Notes under the pieces: model-generated | The model's input: only the letters and a program-made list of their open reading frames with translations | The model's database searches: none | Told to the model about the DNA's origin: nothing | Made by a program: the position numbers and the translations under genes | Assembly: GCF_001514215.1 (NCBI RefSeq) | Contig: NZ_KQ948871.1 | Coordinates: forward strand, 1 to 64,000 | Source of the DNA: Streptomyces bungoensis | GTDB taxonomy: Bacteria > Actinomycetota > Actinomycetes > Streptomycetales > Streptomycetaceae | Direction of reading: 5' to 3' | Length of the DNA: 64,000 nt | Shown here: positions 52,706 through 60,845 of the stretch, one piece after another | How positions within the stretch are numbered: the stretch's first letter is position 1 | How the letters are laid out: the number at the start of each line of letters is the position of its first letter

Positions 52706-54069
52706 GATCCCTCGTACTTCTTGCCGACGGCTTCGGCGAGCCGCTGGGACTTCTTCAGCGCGCTGTCCACGGACTGCCGGCCGGCGACGGCGGAGCTGAG
52801 CTCCTGGGAGACCTTGGTGCCCAGGTCGGTGAACTCGGGGATGTCGACGAACTGGATGCCGGGCGCGGGCCGGGGCTGCACACCCGGGTCGTTCGGCTTG
52901 GCACCGGCGATGGCGCTGCGGGTGACGTCCGCGAAGGCGGCCGCCTCCTTGCGGTACTCCGGGATGTCGTACGTCGACGAACGCTTGCCGGCCGGCACGT
53001 TGGCCCAGCCCGCCTTGTCGCCCACGAGCTTCTCGTAGTCCTTGCCGGACGCCCACGAGATGAACTTCCAGGCGTCGCCGGCGTTCTTGGACGCCTTCTG
53101 GATGCCCCACGCCCAGGTGTAGAGCCAGCCGGAGCTGTCCGTCTTCTCGACCGGGGCCGGCACGTAGCCCATCTTGCCCTTCACGGGGGAGCCGGAGGCC
53201 TCCAGCGAACCGGCGCCGGACGTGGCGTCGTACCACATGGCCGTCTTGCCCTGCGTCATGTTGTTCAGGCACTCCGCGAAGCCGGACTGCGGGGCGCCCG
53301 CCTCGCCGTGCTTGCGGACCAGGTCGACGTAGAACTGCGCGGCCTTCTTGAAGGCGGGCGCGTCCAGCTGCGCCTTCCAGTCCTTGTCGAACCAGGTGCC
53401 GCCGAAGGTGTTGGCGACCGTGGTCAGCGGAGCCAGCATCTCGCCCCAGCCGGGCAGCCCCCGAAGACATATGCCCTTCATGCCCGGCTCGGCGCCGTCC
53501 ACCTTGGCGGCCAGGTTCGCGACCTGCTGCCAGGTGGGCTTGGCCGGCATGGTCAGGCCCTTCTTCCGGAAGACGTCCTTGCGGTACATCAGGAAGGAGG
53601 ACTCGCCGTAGAAGGGCTCGCCGTAGAGCTTGCCGTCCGCCGCCGTGAGGGCCTGCCGCATCGGCTTGAGGATGTCCTGCTGGTCGAAGGCGGTGTCCTG
53701 CTTGACGTACGAGTCCATCGAGTGCAGCCAGCCGTTCTTGGCGTAGATCGGGATCTCGTAGTTGCTGAGGGTGGCGACGTCGTACTGTCCCGCCTGGTTG
53801 GCGAAGTCCTGGCTGATCTTGTCGCGGACGTCGTTCTCCGGCAGGACGGTGAAGTTGACCTTGATGCCGGTGTCCTTGGTGAAGTGGTCCGCGGTGAGCT
53901 TCTGCAACTCCACCATCTGCGGGTTGTTCACCATCAGGACGTTGATGGAGTGGCCGCCGGAGGAGCCGGACCCGCCGGCCCCCGAGCAGGCGGCGAGTGA
54001 GGCGATCAGTGTGGCCGTGGCGGTCACTGCGAGCAGTCTGCGGGGCGCGGGTCGGCTGTGGGGTGGCAT
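52702..54069 (-). CDS. Polyol/sugar ABC transporter substrate-binding lipoprotein
   Basis: A 455-residue lipoprotein. Signal peptide with lipobox SLAACSG (Cys about 28), Gly/Ser linker, then a family-1 binding fold: INVLMVNNPQMVELQKLTADHF, VATLSNYEIPIYAKNGWLHSMD, EPFYGESSFLMYRKDVF, GKTAMWYDATSGAGSLEA and SGWLYTWAWGIQKASKN. These segments are characteristic of sorbitol/mannitol-type binding proteins. ATG 54069 with AGGAGAG before it. The DeoR regulator gene lies just upstream on the same strand. Confidence 0.93.
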   Translation of the reverse strand: MPPHSRPAPRRLLAVTATATLIASLAACSGAGGSGSSGGHSINVLMVNNPQMVELQKLTADHFTKDTGIKVNFTVLPENDVRDKISQDFANQAGQYDVATLSNYEIPIYAKNGWLHSMDSYVKQDTAFDQQDILKPMRQALTAADGKLYGEPFYGESSFLMYRKDVFRKKGLTMPAKPTWQQVANLAAKVDGAEPGMKGICLRGLPGWGEMLAPLTTVANTFGGTWFDKDWKAQLDAPAFKKAAQFYVDLVRKHGEAGAPQSGFAECLNNMTQGKTAMWYDATSGAGSLEASGSPVKGKMGYVPAPVEKTDSSGWLYTWAWGIQKASKNAGDAWKFISWASGKDYEKLVGDKAGWANVPAGKRSSTYDIPEYRKEAAAFADVTRSAIAGAKPNDPGVQPRPAPGIQFVDIPEFTDLGTKVSQELSSAVAGRQSVDSALKKSQRLAEAVGKKYEGS

Positions 54070-54183
54070 GCGGCTCTCCTGATGTTCCGTGACAAAGGGG
54101 ACAGTTGTAAGGCGGATGTGCTCAACGGGCGGGCCGGTTCGGTCACCGGCCGCCCGTCCGGGGCGGCCGGGGGCGGCCCGCGG

Positions 54184-54954
54184 TCAGACCCGGACGACCT
54201 GCGGGCCCAGCAGGGAGTAGCGGTGGGCCTCGGCGGCCGGGAGCAGGGTGCTCGTGACGATCGCCTCCAGCGCGCCGACCTCGGCGAACCGGCAGAAGCT
54301 GACCGCCCCGAACTTGGTGTGGACGCCCACGAACACGGTGCGCCGGGCGGCCCTGACCGCCTGCGCCTTGACCTCGCTCACCGCCGGGTCCGGCGTGGTC
54401 AGGCCGTGCTCCCGGGAGATGCCGTTGGCGCCGATGTAGGCGAGGTCGAGGACGAAGCCCGAGAGCATCTTCGTCGTCCAGTGGTCGACGGTGGCCAGCG
54501 TGCCGGGGCGGACCCGGCCGCCGAGCAGCAGCACCGAGATGTTGCCGGACTCCGCGAGGGTGCCCGCGACCGGCAGGGAGGCGGTGACCACGGTCAGCGG
54601 CCGGTCCGCCGGCAGGGCCTCGGCGATGAGCTGCGGGGTGAAGCCCTCGTCGACGAAGACCGTCTCGGCGTCCCCGAGCAGCCCGGCCGCCGCCGCGGCG
54701 ATCCTGCGCTTCTCGGGCACGTGGCTGGTGGCACGGAAGGCGAGGGTCGTCTCGAAGCCGGCGCTCTCCACCGGGTAGGCGCCGCCGTGGGTGCGGCGGA
54801 CCAGGCCGTGGTCCTCCAGCGCGCGCAGGTCGCGCCGGATGGTCTCCTTGGCCACGCCCAGTTCGGCGGCGAGCGCGGTGACGTCGACGGCGCCGCTGGC
54901 GCGTGCGGTCCGCACGATCTCCCGCTGGCGTTCCTCCGCCGTCCTGGTGCTCAT
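54184..54954 (-). CDS. DeoR/GlpR family transcriptional regulator
   Basis: A 256-residue sugar-phosphate-sensing repressor. HTH (about 4-60) ERQREIVRTARASGAVDVTALAAELGVAKETIRRDLRALEDHGLVRRTHGGA; effector domain with TVFVDEGFTPQLIAEAL, VVTASLPVAGTL, and LAYIGANGISREHGLTTPDPAVSEVK. ATG 54954 is preferred; GTG 54966 is 4 codons upstream with a poorly spaced ribosome site. Located 114 bases upstream of the importer operon, which it probably controls. Upstream of it, 54967-55244 holds no gene or element I can name. Confidence 0.92.
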   Translation of the reverse strand: MSTRTAEERQREIVRTARASGAVDVTALAAELGVAKETIRRDLRALEDHGLVRRTHGGAYPVESAGFETTLAFRATSHVPEKRRIAAAAAGLLGDAETVFVDEGFTPQLIAEALPADRPLTVVTASLPVAGTLAESGNISVLLLGGRVRPGTLATVDHWTTKMLSGFVLDLAYIGANGISREHGLTTPDPAVSEVKAQAVRAARRTVFVGVHTKFGAVSFCRFAEVGALEAIVTSTLLPAAEAHRYSLLGPQVVRV

Positions 54955-55244
54955 CCGGTCACCCACTTCCCTGCGCAGCTGGTGGAGCTGGTGGAGCTGC
55001 CCGTTCGGGCCTTGGGGGAAGTTCTACAACGGGTGGGCGGCGCCGACCAGGCCTGTTGCGGGCCCGATGATGCCCGGGTGTGCCCGGATGCCGCCGGCGG
55101 TGCCCGCGGCGGACCTGCGGGGGCGGAGCGGGGCGGGTGGGATCGGGCACGGCCGGTGCCCGAACACGCGGGCGGGCGGGCCCGTTCGGTGCCCGCCCGC
55201 GCGCGTGGACGATGGTTTCCGGCCCGCCGGGGCCGGTGGAGGGG

Positions 55245-56054
55245 TCAGTACGGCCAGATCGGCGGGTCGTTCACGAAGTGGCCGCCGAGGTGGCTGTGGG
55301 CCGGGTCGGCCGGGTCCGGTTCGCCGTGCTCGGCGATCAGCTTCCCGGCGTACGGCTCGGAGTCGTCCCGCGGCTCGTAGCCGAGCTCCCGCGCGGAGGT
55401 CAGGTCCCACCACAGGCGGGTGTTGGCGGAGGAGCCGTAGACCACCGTGTGGCCGACCCCCTCGGCGGTCAGCGCCGCGTGGAAGAGCCGGGCGCCGTCG
55501 GCCGGGCTCATCCACACCGACAGCATGCGCACGCTGGTCGGCTCCGGGAAGCAGGAGCCGATGCGTACCGAGACGGTCTCCAGGCCGTGCTTGTCCCAGT
55601 AGAGCTGGGCGAGGTCCTCGCCGAAGGACTTCGACAGGCCGTAGAAGGTGTCGGGGCGGCGCGGGGTGTCGACGGGGATCAGCGGCTCGCCCGGGCGCGG
55701 GGCGGGGGTGAAGCCGACGGCGTGGTTGGAGGAGGCGAAGACGACGCGGGGCACGCCCTCGAGGCGGGCGGCCTCGTACAGGTTGTAGGTGCCCTCGATG
55801 TTCGACCTCAGGATCTTCTCGAAGGGCGCTTCCAGGGAGATGCCCGCGAGGTGGAGGACGGCGTCCACGCCGCGCACCGCCTCGCGCAGCGCCCCGGTGT
55901 CGGTGAGGTCGGCGGTGACGGCGTCGGGCGCGTCCTCGACGGGGCGCACGTCGAACAGGCGCAGCGTGTAGCCGTACTCCGGCAGCAGGGACCGCATCAG
56001 GGTGCCGAGCCCGCCGGCGGCGCCGGTGAGCAGAATCGTGCGGGGAGCGGGCAT
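55245..56054 (-). CDS. udh: Uronate dehydrogenase (NAD-dependent epimerase/dehydratase family)
   Basis: A 269-residue SDR enzyme. Nucleotide-binding TGAAGGLGTLMRSLLPEYG (about 9-27), LRLFDVRP, LHLAGISLEAPFEKILRSNIEGTYNLYEAAR, FASSNHAVGF, catalytic Tyr-x3-Lys in FYGLSKSFGEDLA, and VRIGSCFPEPTSVRMLSVW, which closely matches known uronate dehydrogenases. It oxidises glucuronate/galacturonate to the aldarolactone. ATG 56054. Divergent from kdgD, which acts two steps later, with mirrored promoters between them. Confidence 0.88.
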   Translation of the reverse strand: MPAPRTILLTGAAGGLGTLMRSLLPEYGYTLRLFDVRPVEDAPDAVTADLTDTGALREAVRGVDAVLHLAGISLEAPFEKILRSNIEGTYNLYEAARLEGVPRVVFASSNHAVGFTPAPRPGEPLIPVDTPRRPDTFYGLSKSFGEDLAQLYWDKHGLETVSVRIGSCFPEPTSVRMLSVWMSPADGARLFHAALTAEGVGHTVVYGSSANTRLWWDLTSARELGYEPRDDSEPYAGKLIAEHGEPDPADPAHSHLGGHFVNDPPIWPY

Positions 56055-56084
56055 CCTCGGTCTCCTTGGCATTCAGTGGCCGCC

Positions 56085-56113
56085 TGCATGGACAGGGTTC
56101 ACATGCATGGACA
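56085..56113. promoter_or_regulatory. Direct repeats TGCATGGACA at the udh transcription start
   Basis: TGCATGGACA at 56085-56094 and 56104-56113, 19 bases apart. The second overlaps ACATGCAT (56101-56108), which recurs at 56254-56261 in the kdgD leader. The repeats sit just downstream of the udh -10, where a repressor would block transcription. The regulator is unidentified. Confidence 0.45.
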
Positions 56114-56142
56114 CGCTAGGGAGCGGTCGCCGACCTCGTCAA
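56113..56142 (-). promoter_or_regulatory. udh promoter
   Basis: On the minus strand TTGACG (complement of 56137-56142), 18 bases, TAGCGT (complement of 56113-56118). Good vegetative consensus; predicted start near 56106. Confidence 0.6.
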
Positions 56143-56191
56143 GTGTGCCGTGGCGTGCGGAAATCCGCTGCCGTGTTGCTCGTTCGCCCGC

Positions 56192-56220
56192 TTGACCGCC
56201 CTCGGCGGGCCCCGTAGCGT
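56192..56220 (+). promoter_or_regulatory. kdgD promoter
   Basis: TTGACC (56192-56197), 17 bases, TAGCGT (56215-56220). The -10 hexamer is identical to that of the divergent udh promoter. Predicted start near 56227, giving a leader of about 73 bases that contains ACATGCAT at 56254-56261. Confidence 0.65.
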
Positions 56221-56299
56221 GAGGCCGTTCAGAGATATAGACACCGATCAGGCACATGCATCGATGGCAGGGATGGACATGGATGGACAGGGAACGCCC

Positions 56300-57241
56300 G
56301 TGACGCCACCGCCTCTCGCCGACCGGCTCCGCGACCCGCGCGGGCCGCTGTTCTTCCCCGTCACGGCCTACGGTCCCGACGGCTCCGTCGACCTCGACGT
56401 CCACCGCACCCATGTCCGCCGGGGCGTCGCGGCCGGGGCCGCCGCCGTGTTCGCCGCGTGCGGCACCGGCGAGTTCCACGCGCTGCTGCCCGAGGAGTTC
56501 CAGGCCGCGGTGGAGGCGACCGTCGAGGCGGCCGGGGGCCGCGTCCCGGTCGTCGCGGGCGCCGGCTACGGCACCGCCCTCGCCGTCCGCTACGCGCGGC
56601 TGGCCGAGGAGGCGGGCGCCGACGGGCTCCTCGCCATGCCGCCGTACCTCGTGCGCGCCGGGCAGGAGGGCCTGCTGCGGCACTACCGGGAGGTCGCCGC
56701 CGCCACCGCCCTGCCGGTGATCGTCTACCAGCGCGACAACGTCGTCCTCACCCCGCGCACCGTGGTCGAACTCGCCCGCACCGAGGGCGTCATCGGCCTC
56801 AAGGACGGCCTCGGCGACCTGGACCTGATGCAGCGGATCATCAGCGCCGTGCGCACCGAGGCGCCCGGCGACTTCCTGTACTTCAACGGCCTGCCCACCG
56901 CCGAGCAGACCCAGCTCGCCTACCGGGCCCTCGGCATCACCCTGTACTCCTCGGCGGTGTTCTGCTTCGCCCCCGAGATCGCCCTCGCCTTCCACCGGGC
57001 CCTGGAGACGGGCGACCAGGACACCGTGCGCCGCCTCCTCGACGGCTTCTACCGCCCGTTCGTCGAACTGCGCGCCCAGGGCAGCGGCTACGCCGTCTCC
57101 CTCGTCAAGGCGGGCGTGCGGCTGCGCGGCCTGGACGTCGGCGAGGTCCGGCCCCCGCTGCACGAGCCGGCCGAGGACCACGTCAAACAGCTCGCCCATC
57201 TCATCGAGCGCGGCTGCGCGCTGCTGGAGGAGGACGCGTGA
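56300..57241 (+). CDS. kdgD: 5-dehydro-4-deoxyglucarate dehydratase
   Basis: A 313-residue DapA-fold lyase that dehydrates and decarboxylates 5-keto-4-deoxyglucarate to 2-oxoglutarate semialdehyde. Seen: GPLFFPVTAYGPDGSVDLDVHRTHV, FAACGTGEFHALLPEEF, Tyr in VIVYQRDN, Schiff-base Lys in VIGLKDGLGDLDLMQRI, and FNGLPTAEQTQLAYRALGI, all typical of KdgD. GTG 56300 follows AGGGA; ATGs at 56264, 56273 and 56279 are possible but less well placed. GTGA overlap with the next gene. Confidence 0.9.
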   Translation: MTPPPLADRLRDPRGPLFFPVTAYGPDGSVDLDVHRTHVRRGVAAGAAAVFAACGTGEFHALLPEEFQAAVEATVEAAGGRVPVVAGAGYGTALAVRYARLAEEAGADGLLAMPPYLVRAGQEGLLRHYREVAAATALPVIVYQRDNVVLTPRTVVELARTEGVIGLKDGLGDLDLMQRIISAVRTEAPGDFLYFNGLPTAEQTQLAYRALGITLYSSAVFCFAPEIALAFHRALETGDQDTVRRLLDGFYRPFVELRAQGSGYAVSLVKAGVRLRGLDVGEVRPPLHEPAEDHVKQLAHLIERGCALLEEDA

Positions 57242-58401
57242 AGGCGTCGGCGTTCGTCTACCCCTGGGACGTCACCGGGGACCCGGAGGCACCCGCGCGG
57301 ATCGCCGCCCTCGGCGTGGAGCAGGTGACCCTCGCGTCCGCCTACCACTCCACCCGCGCCCTCACCCCCCGCCACCCCCGCCACCGGATCGTCACCGCCG
57401 AGTACGCGGCCGTCCTGTACCCCGCCGGGGACCGCTGGGCGGGCCGCGGCCTGCGCCCCTTCCCCGCCGGCCGCTGGGCCCCCGGGAACGCGTACGGCGA
57501 GGCCGCCGAGGCGCTCGCGGCGGCCGGCCTGGAGGTGCACACCTGGGTCGTCCTCGCGCACAACTCCCGGATGGGCGCCGAGCACCCGGACACCTCGGTC
57601 GTCAACGCCTACGGCGACCGCTACCCGTGGGCCCCCTGCATCGCGCAGCCCGCCACGCGCGCGTACCTGGTGGACCTGGCCGCCGAGGCCGCCGTACGGC
57701 CCGGCGCGCGGGGCGCCGAACTGGAGTCCCTCGGCTGGTACGGCCTGCAGCACCTGCACGCCCACGACAAGACCGCCGGGGTCGGCCTCGGCGAGGCCGG
57801 CCAGTACCTGATGTCGCTGTGCTTCTGCCCCTCCTGCCGCACCGGCTACGGAGACCACGGCCTCCACGCCGACGCGCTGGCCGCCGCCGTACGGGCCGCC
57901 CTGGAGCCGCTGTGGCGGGGCACCGCGGACGACGGCGGATGGCCGGCGGTCGAGAAGCTCCTCGGCGAGGACACCGCGGCCGCAACGCGCGCGTGGCGCG
58001 ACACCACCGCCCGCACCCTCCAGGAGGAGGCCGTGGCCGCCGTGCGCGCCGCCGCGCCCGGCGGTTTCCAGGTGCTGCTGCACGCGGACCCGGTGCCGTA
58101 CCACTGCGGCGCCAACGCCGGCGTCGACCCCGCCCACATCCTCTCCGTCGCGGACGGCGTCGTGGTCCCCTGCGCCGGCGGCACGTCCCTGCTGGCGCCC
58201 TTCGCCGAGCACGCGCGCGTGGGGACGGTGCTGGCCGCCAACTTCACCGTGGTCTCCGGCATGGGCGGCAGCCCCGGCACCCTCGCGGCCGACGCGGCAC
58301 GCGCGCGTGCGGAGGGGGCGACGCAGCTGCGGCTGTACCACGCGGGACTGGCGTCGGACGGGGACCTCGCGGCGGTGCGGGAGGCGCTGGCCGCCCGCTG
58401 A
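57238..58401 (+). CDS. Uncharacterised protein of the uronate operon, TIM-barrel-like
   Basis: A 387-residue protein I cannot name. It starts ASAFVYPWDVTGDPEAPARIAALGVEQVTLASAYHSTRAL, resembling barrel strand 1 of glycoside-hydrolase-like TIM barrels. A motif SLCFCPSCRTGYGDHG (CFC-x2-C) follows about residue 185; I have seen similar CFC-x2-C signatures in putative glycosidase-like barrels. Later parts: VLLHADPVPYHCGANAG and ATQLRLYHAGLASDGDLAAVREALAAR. No signal peptide. It is GTGA-coupled to kdgD, so a role in cleaving or processing uronate-containing oligosaccharides is inferred, not shown. Confidence 0.7.
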   Translation: MKASAFVYPWDVTGDPEAPARIAALGVEQVTLASAYHSTRALTPRHPRHRIVTAEYAAVLYPAGDRWAGRGLRPFPAGRWAPGNAYGEAAEALAAAGLEVHTWVVLAHNSRMGAEHPDTSVVNAYGDRYPWAPCIAQPATRAYLVDLAAEAAVRPGARGAELESLGWYGLQHLHAHDKTAGVGLGEAGQYLMSLCFCPSCRTGYGDHGLHADALAAAVRAALEPLWRGTADDGGWPAVEKLLGEDTAAATRAWRDTTARTLQEEAVAAVRAAAPGGFQVLLHADPVPYHCGANAGVDPAHILSVADGVVVPCAGGTSLLAPFAEHARVGTVLAANFTVVSGMGGSPGTLAADAARARAEGATQLRLYHAGLASDGDLAAVREALAAR

Positions 58402-58419
58402 GCCCTCCGGGGGCTCAGC
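58397..58419 (+). terminator. Terminator overlapping the stop of the uronate operon
   Basis: GCTGAGCCC / GGGCTCAGC (9-bp perfect stem, 5-base loop) whose left arm contains the TGA stop at 58399-58401. Confidence 0.65.
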
Positions 58420-58840
58420 GTGGCGGGTGCGGGCGGCGGCGATCCGCCGGAACCACTCGACGCGCGGTGGGGCGGACGCGCGGTGGGGCACCGCCCGGTC
58501 GAGCGAAGCCGAGAGCAGGGGAGGCCGCCGGCGCGGGCGCCGCCTGCCTCGGTGGCGGCGGCCCGGGCGGCCGGGAGTTCGCGTTCATCGCCTGGTCACC
58601 TGCGTCGCCTACCGCGGCCTGGGCTCCCGGACCTTCGGCTCCCGGACCTTCCCCGGCACCGCCCGGCCGCTGCCCGGTGATCGCGGGGCGGTGCCTCACG
58701 GGCGGCCGTTCGCCGTGGCGGTGGCGGACCGGCCGGGACGGCGTCGGCGCGTGCGGGCGAACCCGCCGCGCGGCGATGAGTCTCCGCGAGCCGGCCGGTC
58801 ATCACTCCGTACGGGTGCCGCACTCCCGAAGGAGCGAGAC
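58420..58840. other. Intergenic region without a recognisable gene
   Basis: 421 bases of very GC-rich sequence. Short open frames here have no ribosome site or family resemblance. No promoter-quality -35/-10 pair stands out apart from the immediate upstream of 58841 (AAGGAG at about 58828-58833). Confidence 0.5.
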
Positions 58841-59431
58841 ATGACAACGGTCGACCTGGGCCCGCAGGCCCGCATCGTGGCACGGCTCGCCGAGGCGGTC
58901 GCCGACGAGCGGCTGCCGGGCCCCACACCGTGTCCCGGCTACACGGTGCGCAACCTGCTGGGCCACGTGCTGATGCTGTCCGTCGCCTTCCGCGACGCCG
59001 CCCGCAAGGACCTCGGACCGACGACCGGCGGCAGCCCGGGCACGGTCGTCCCGGACCTCGGGCCCGGCTGGCGCGCGGAGCTGCCCAAGGCGCTGGACGA
59101 ACTCGCCGACGCCTGGCGCGACCCGGCCGCCTGGACCGGCACCACGCGCGCGGGCGGCGTGGTCCTGCCCGGCGAGGTCGCGGGCGCGGTCGCCGCCGAC
59201 GAACTGGTGATCCACGGCTGGGACCTGGCCCGCGCGACCGGGCAGCCCTACGATCCCGACCCTGCCGCCCTGGACGCGGCCCACGGCCTCCTGCTCGCCG
59301 CCGCCGAGGACCCGGAGCGCGGCGGCGGCCTCTTCGGCCCGGCCGTCCCGGTCCCGGCCGGGGCCCCGCTGCTGGACCGGACGGTGGGCCTGAGCGGCCG
59401 CGACCCCGGGTGGCGGCCGGCCGGCGAGTAG
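58841..59431 (+). CDS. TIGR03086/DinB-like maleylpyruvate isomerase-type protein
   Basis: A 196-residue protein of the mycothiol-dependent DinB-like superfamily. Starts LGPQARIVARLAEAV, with TPCPGYTVRNLLGHVLMLSVAF (metal-ligand His and the CxxW-like region) and AADELVIHGWDLARATGQPYD (second His ligands), ending LFGPAVPVPAGAPLLDRTVGLSGRDPGW. These features are typical of TIGR03086 family proteins. ATG 58841 with AAGGAG. Stand-alone gene; substrate unknown. Confidence 0.85.
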   Translation: MTTVDLGPQARIVARLAEAVADERLPGPTPCPGYTVRNLLGHVLMLSVAFRDAARKDLGPTTGGSPGTVVPDLGPGWRAELPKALDELADAWRDPAAWTGTTRAGGVVLPGEVAGAVAADELVIHGWDLARATGQPYDPDPAALDAAHGLLLAAAEDPERGGGLFGPAVPVPAGAPLLDRTVGLSGRDPGWRPAGE

Positions 59432-59499
59432 CCCGGCCGGTCCGGCACGAGTACGCGGACCGGTGGGCCGTCCCCCGGCGCACCGGTTCACTGCTGCCA

Positions 59500-59866
59500 T
59501 GACCGCACCGCACCCCGCGCCGCGGCCGGGAGCCGCCGACCGTGATCCCGGCGCCCGCGTGGCACCGGCGATCGCGACGGCCCCGATGAGCGGGCTCGGC
59601 CCGGCCGCCGTCCTGTTCGGCGGCCGTCCGCCATGGCGACGGACGGCTGCGGCCCCGACGACTGCCCGGCCGCGCTGAACACGTCCCTGGCCCGGATCTT
59701 CGAGCTGATCCACTACGGCGGCCCGCTCTCCGCCGCGGCCCTCCTCGCGCCCCGGCCGCTGCCCGCGAAGCGCCGCCGGTCGGTGCCGCGCGCCTGGACG
59801 GCCGGCCTCGCGCTGCCGCCACCCGCGACGGTGCTCCACCTCGTGTGGACCTTGCCCGTCCCGTGA
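59500..59866 (+). pseudogene. Possible decayed small membrane-protein gene
   Basis: Two short frames abut: 59500-59678 (starting MTAPHPAPRPGAADRDPG) and 59633-59866 (MATDGCGPDDCPAALNTSL, then two weak hydrophobic stretches and RAWTAGLALPPPATVLHLVWTLPVP). The second resembles the C-terminal half of small Streptomyces membrane proteins in which an ATDGCGPDDC loop follows a TM. A +1 shift near 59625-59632 would join the frames, and the first TM looks eroded. The rest of the 520-base gap (59432-59951) shows nothing else. Could also be an intact but unusual short gene. Confidence 0.35.
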
Positions 59867-59951
59867 GGGAAGCGCCCGGCACGGACAAGACCGGGTTCCG
59901 GTTGTCCGGGTCACCCCGAAAAGGGGCACCCGGCGTCGTACGCTCCCTCCT

Positions 59952-60713
59952 ATGCCGCTCACGCTCACGGTCCTCGGCACCGCCTCCCCGCACCCCGGAC
60001 CGGACCGCCCCTGCTCCGGATACCTGCTGTCCGGCGGAGGCGCCGAGGTGTGGGTGGACGCGGGCCCCGGGACGTTCGCGCAGTTGCAGCGGTACACGGA
60101 TCCGGCGCGGCTCACCGCCATCTGGATCTCGCACCTGCACGCCGACCACAGCGCCGACCTGCTCGCCGCCGCGTACGCCTTCGCGTTCGGCGGCATGACC
60201 CCGGCCGCCCCCGTCCCCGTCTACGCCCCGCAGGACTGCGCCCGGCGGCTGGCCGGCTTCTTCGGCCGCCCGGACACCGGCTTCCTCAAGCACGTCTTCG
60301 ACTTCCGCGACCTGTACGACGGCCATGACGTGCGGCACTGGAACCTGCGGCTGACCTCCCGCGCCGTCGCCCACGACGCCGAGACGTACGGGCTGCGCGC
60401 CGAGTGCCAGGGGAGCGTGCTGGCGTACTCCGGCGACAGCGGCCCCTGCCCGGCGCTCACCGAGCTCGCGGCCCGCGCCGACCTGTTCCTGTGCGAGGCG
60501 GACATCGACACGCATCGCGAAGGCGAACACTTCCCGCAGGTGCACTGCACCCCCGAGGACGCGGGCCGCACCGCCCGCGAGGCGCGGGTGCGGGAGCTGA
60601 TGATCACCCACGTCGGGCCCACCCTGACCCGTGAGGCGGCGACCGAGCGGGCCGCCGAGGCCGCAGGCCGGCCGACGTACACCGCCGTCGAGGGCGACAT
60701 CCGCGCCGTCTGA
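59952..60713 (+). CDS. MBL-fold metallo-hydrolase
   Basis: A 253-residue metallo-beta-lactamase-fold hydrolase related to RNase Z/phosphodiesterase-like enzymes. Zinc motif HLHADH (H61-H66), the strand-loop LTVLGTASPHPGPDRPCSGYLL at the start, LAYSGDSGPCPALTELA (conserved Asp), and the late His in ITHVGPTL. ATG 59952. No operon partner; role unknown. Confidence 0.88.
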   Translation: MPLTLTVLGTASPHPGPDRPCSGYLLSGGGAEVWVDAGPGTFAQLQRYTDPARLTAIWISHLHADHSADLLAAAYAFAFGGMTPAAPVPVYAPQDCARRLAGFFGRPDTGFLKHVFDFRDLYDGHDVRHWNLRLTSRAVAHDAETYGLRAECQGSVLAYSGDSGPCPALTELAARADLFLCEADIDTHREGEHFPQVHCTPEDAGRTAREARVRELMITHVGPTLTREAATERAAEAAGRPTYTAVEGDIRAV

Positions 60714-60755
60714 GCCGCTCGGGACCGCACGGCGCGAGTTCCTCTGTCAGAAGCA

Positions 60756-60784
60756 TTGACGAAACACGGGCCCCCTCCTACCTT
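60756..60784 (+). promoter_or_regulatory. Promoter of gntR-dapA-like-dehydratase operon
   Basis: TTGACG (60756-60761), 17 bases, TACCTT (60779-60784). Predicted start near 60791. The leader holds the perfect palindrome TCATATATGA (60806-60815) and the related ATATGTGAGA (about 60822-60831), likely operator for the GntR protein. Confidence 0.6.
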
Positions 60785-60805
60785 CAACGCGTCGTACTTC
60801 GTACG

Positions 60806-60815
60806 TCATATATGA
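60806..60815. promoter_or_regulatory. Candidate GntR operator TCATATATGA
   Basis: A 10-base perfect palindrome about 15 bases after the predicted transcription start and 31 bases before the GntR ATG, in an AT-rich patch unusual for this genome. Autoregulation is inferred from position. Confidence 0.45.
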
Positions 60816-60845
60816 GACGCGATATGTGAGATCCGAGAGGGCCGC

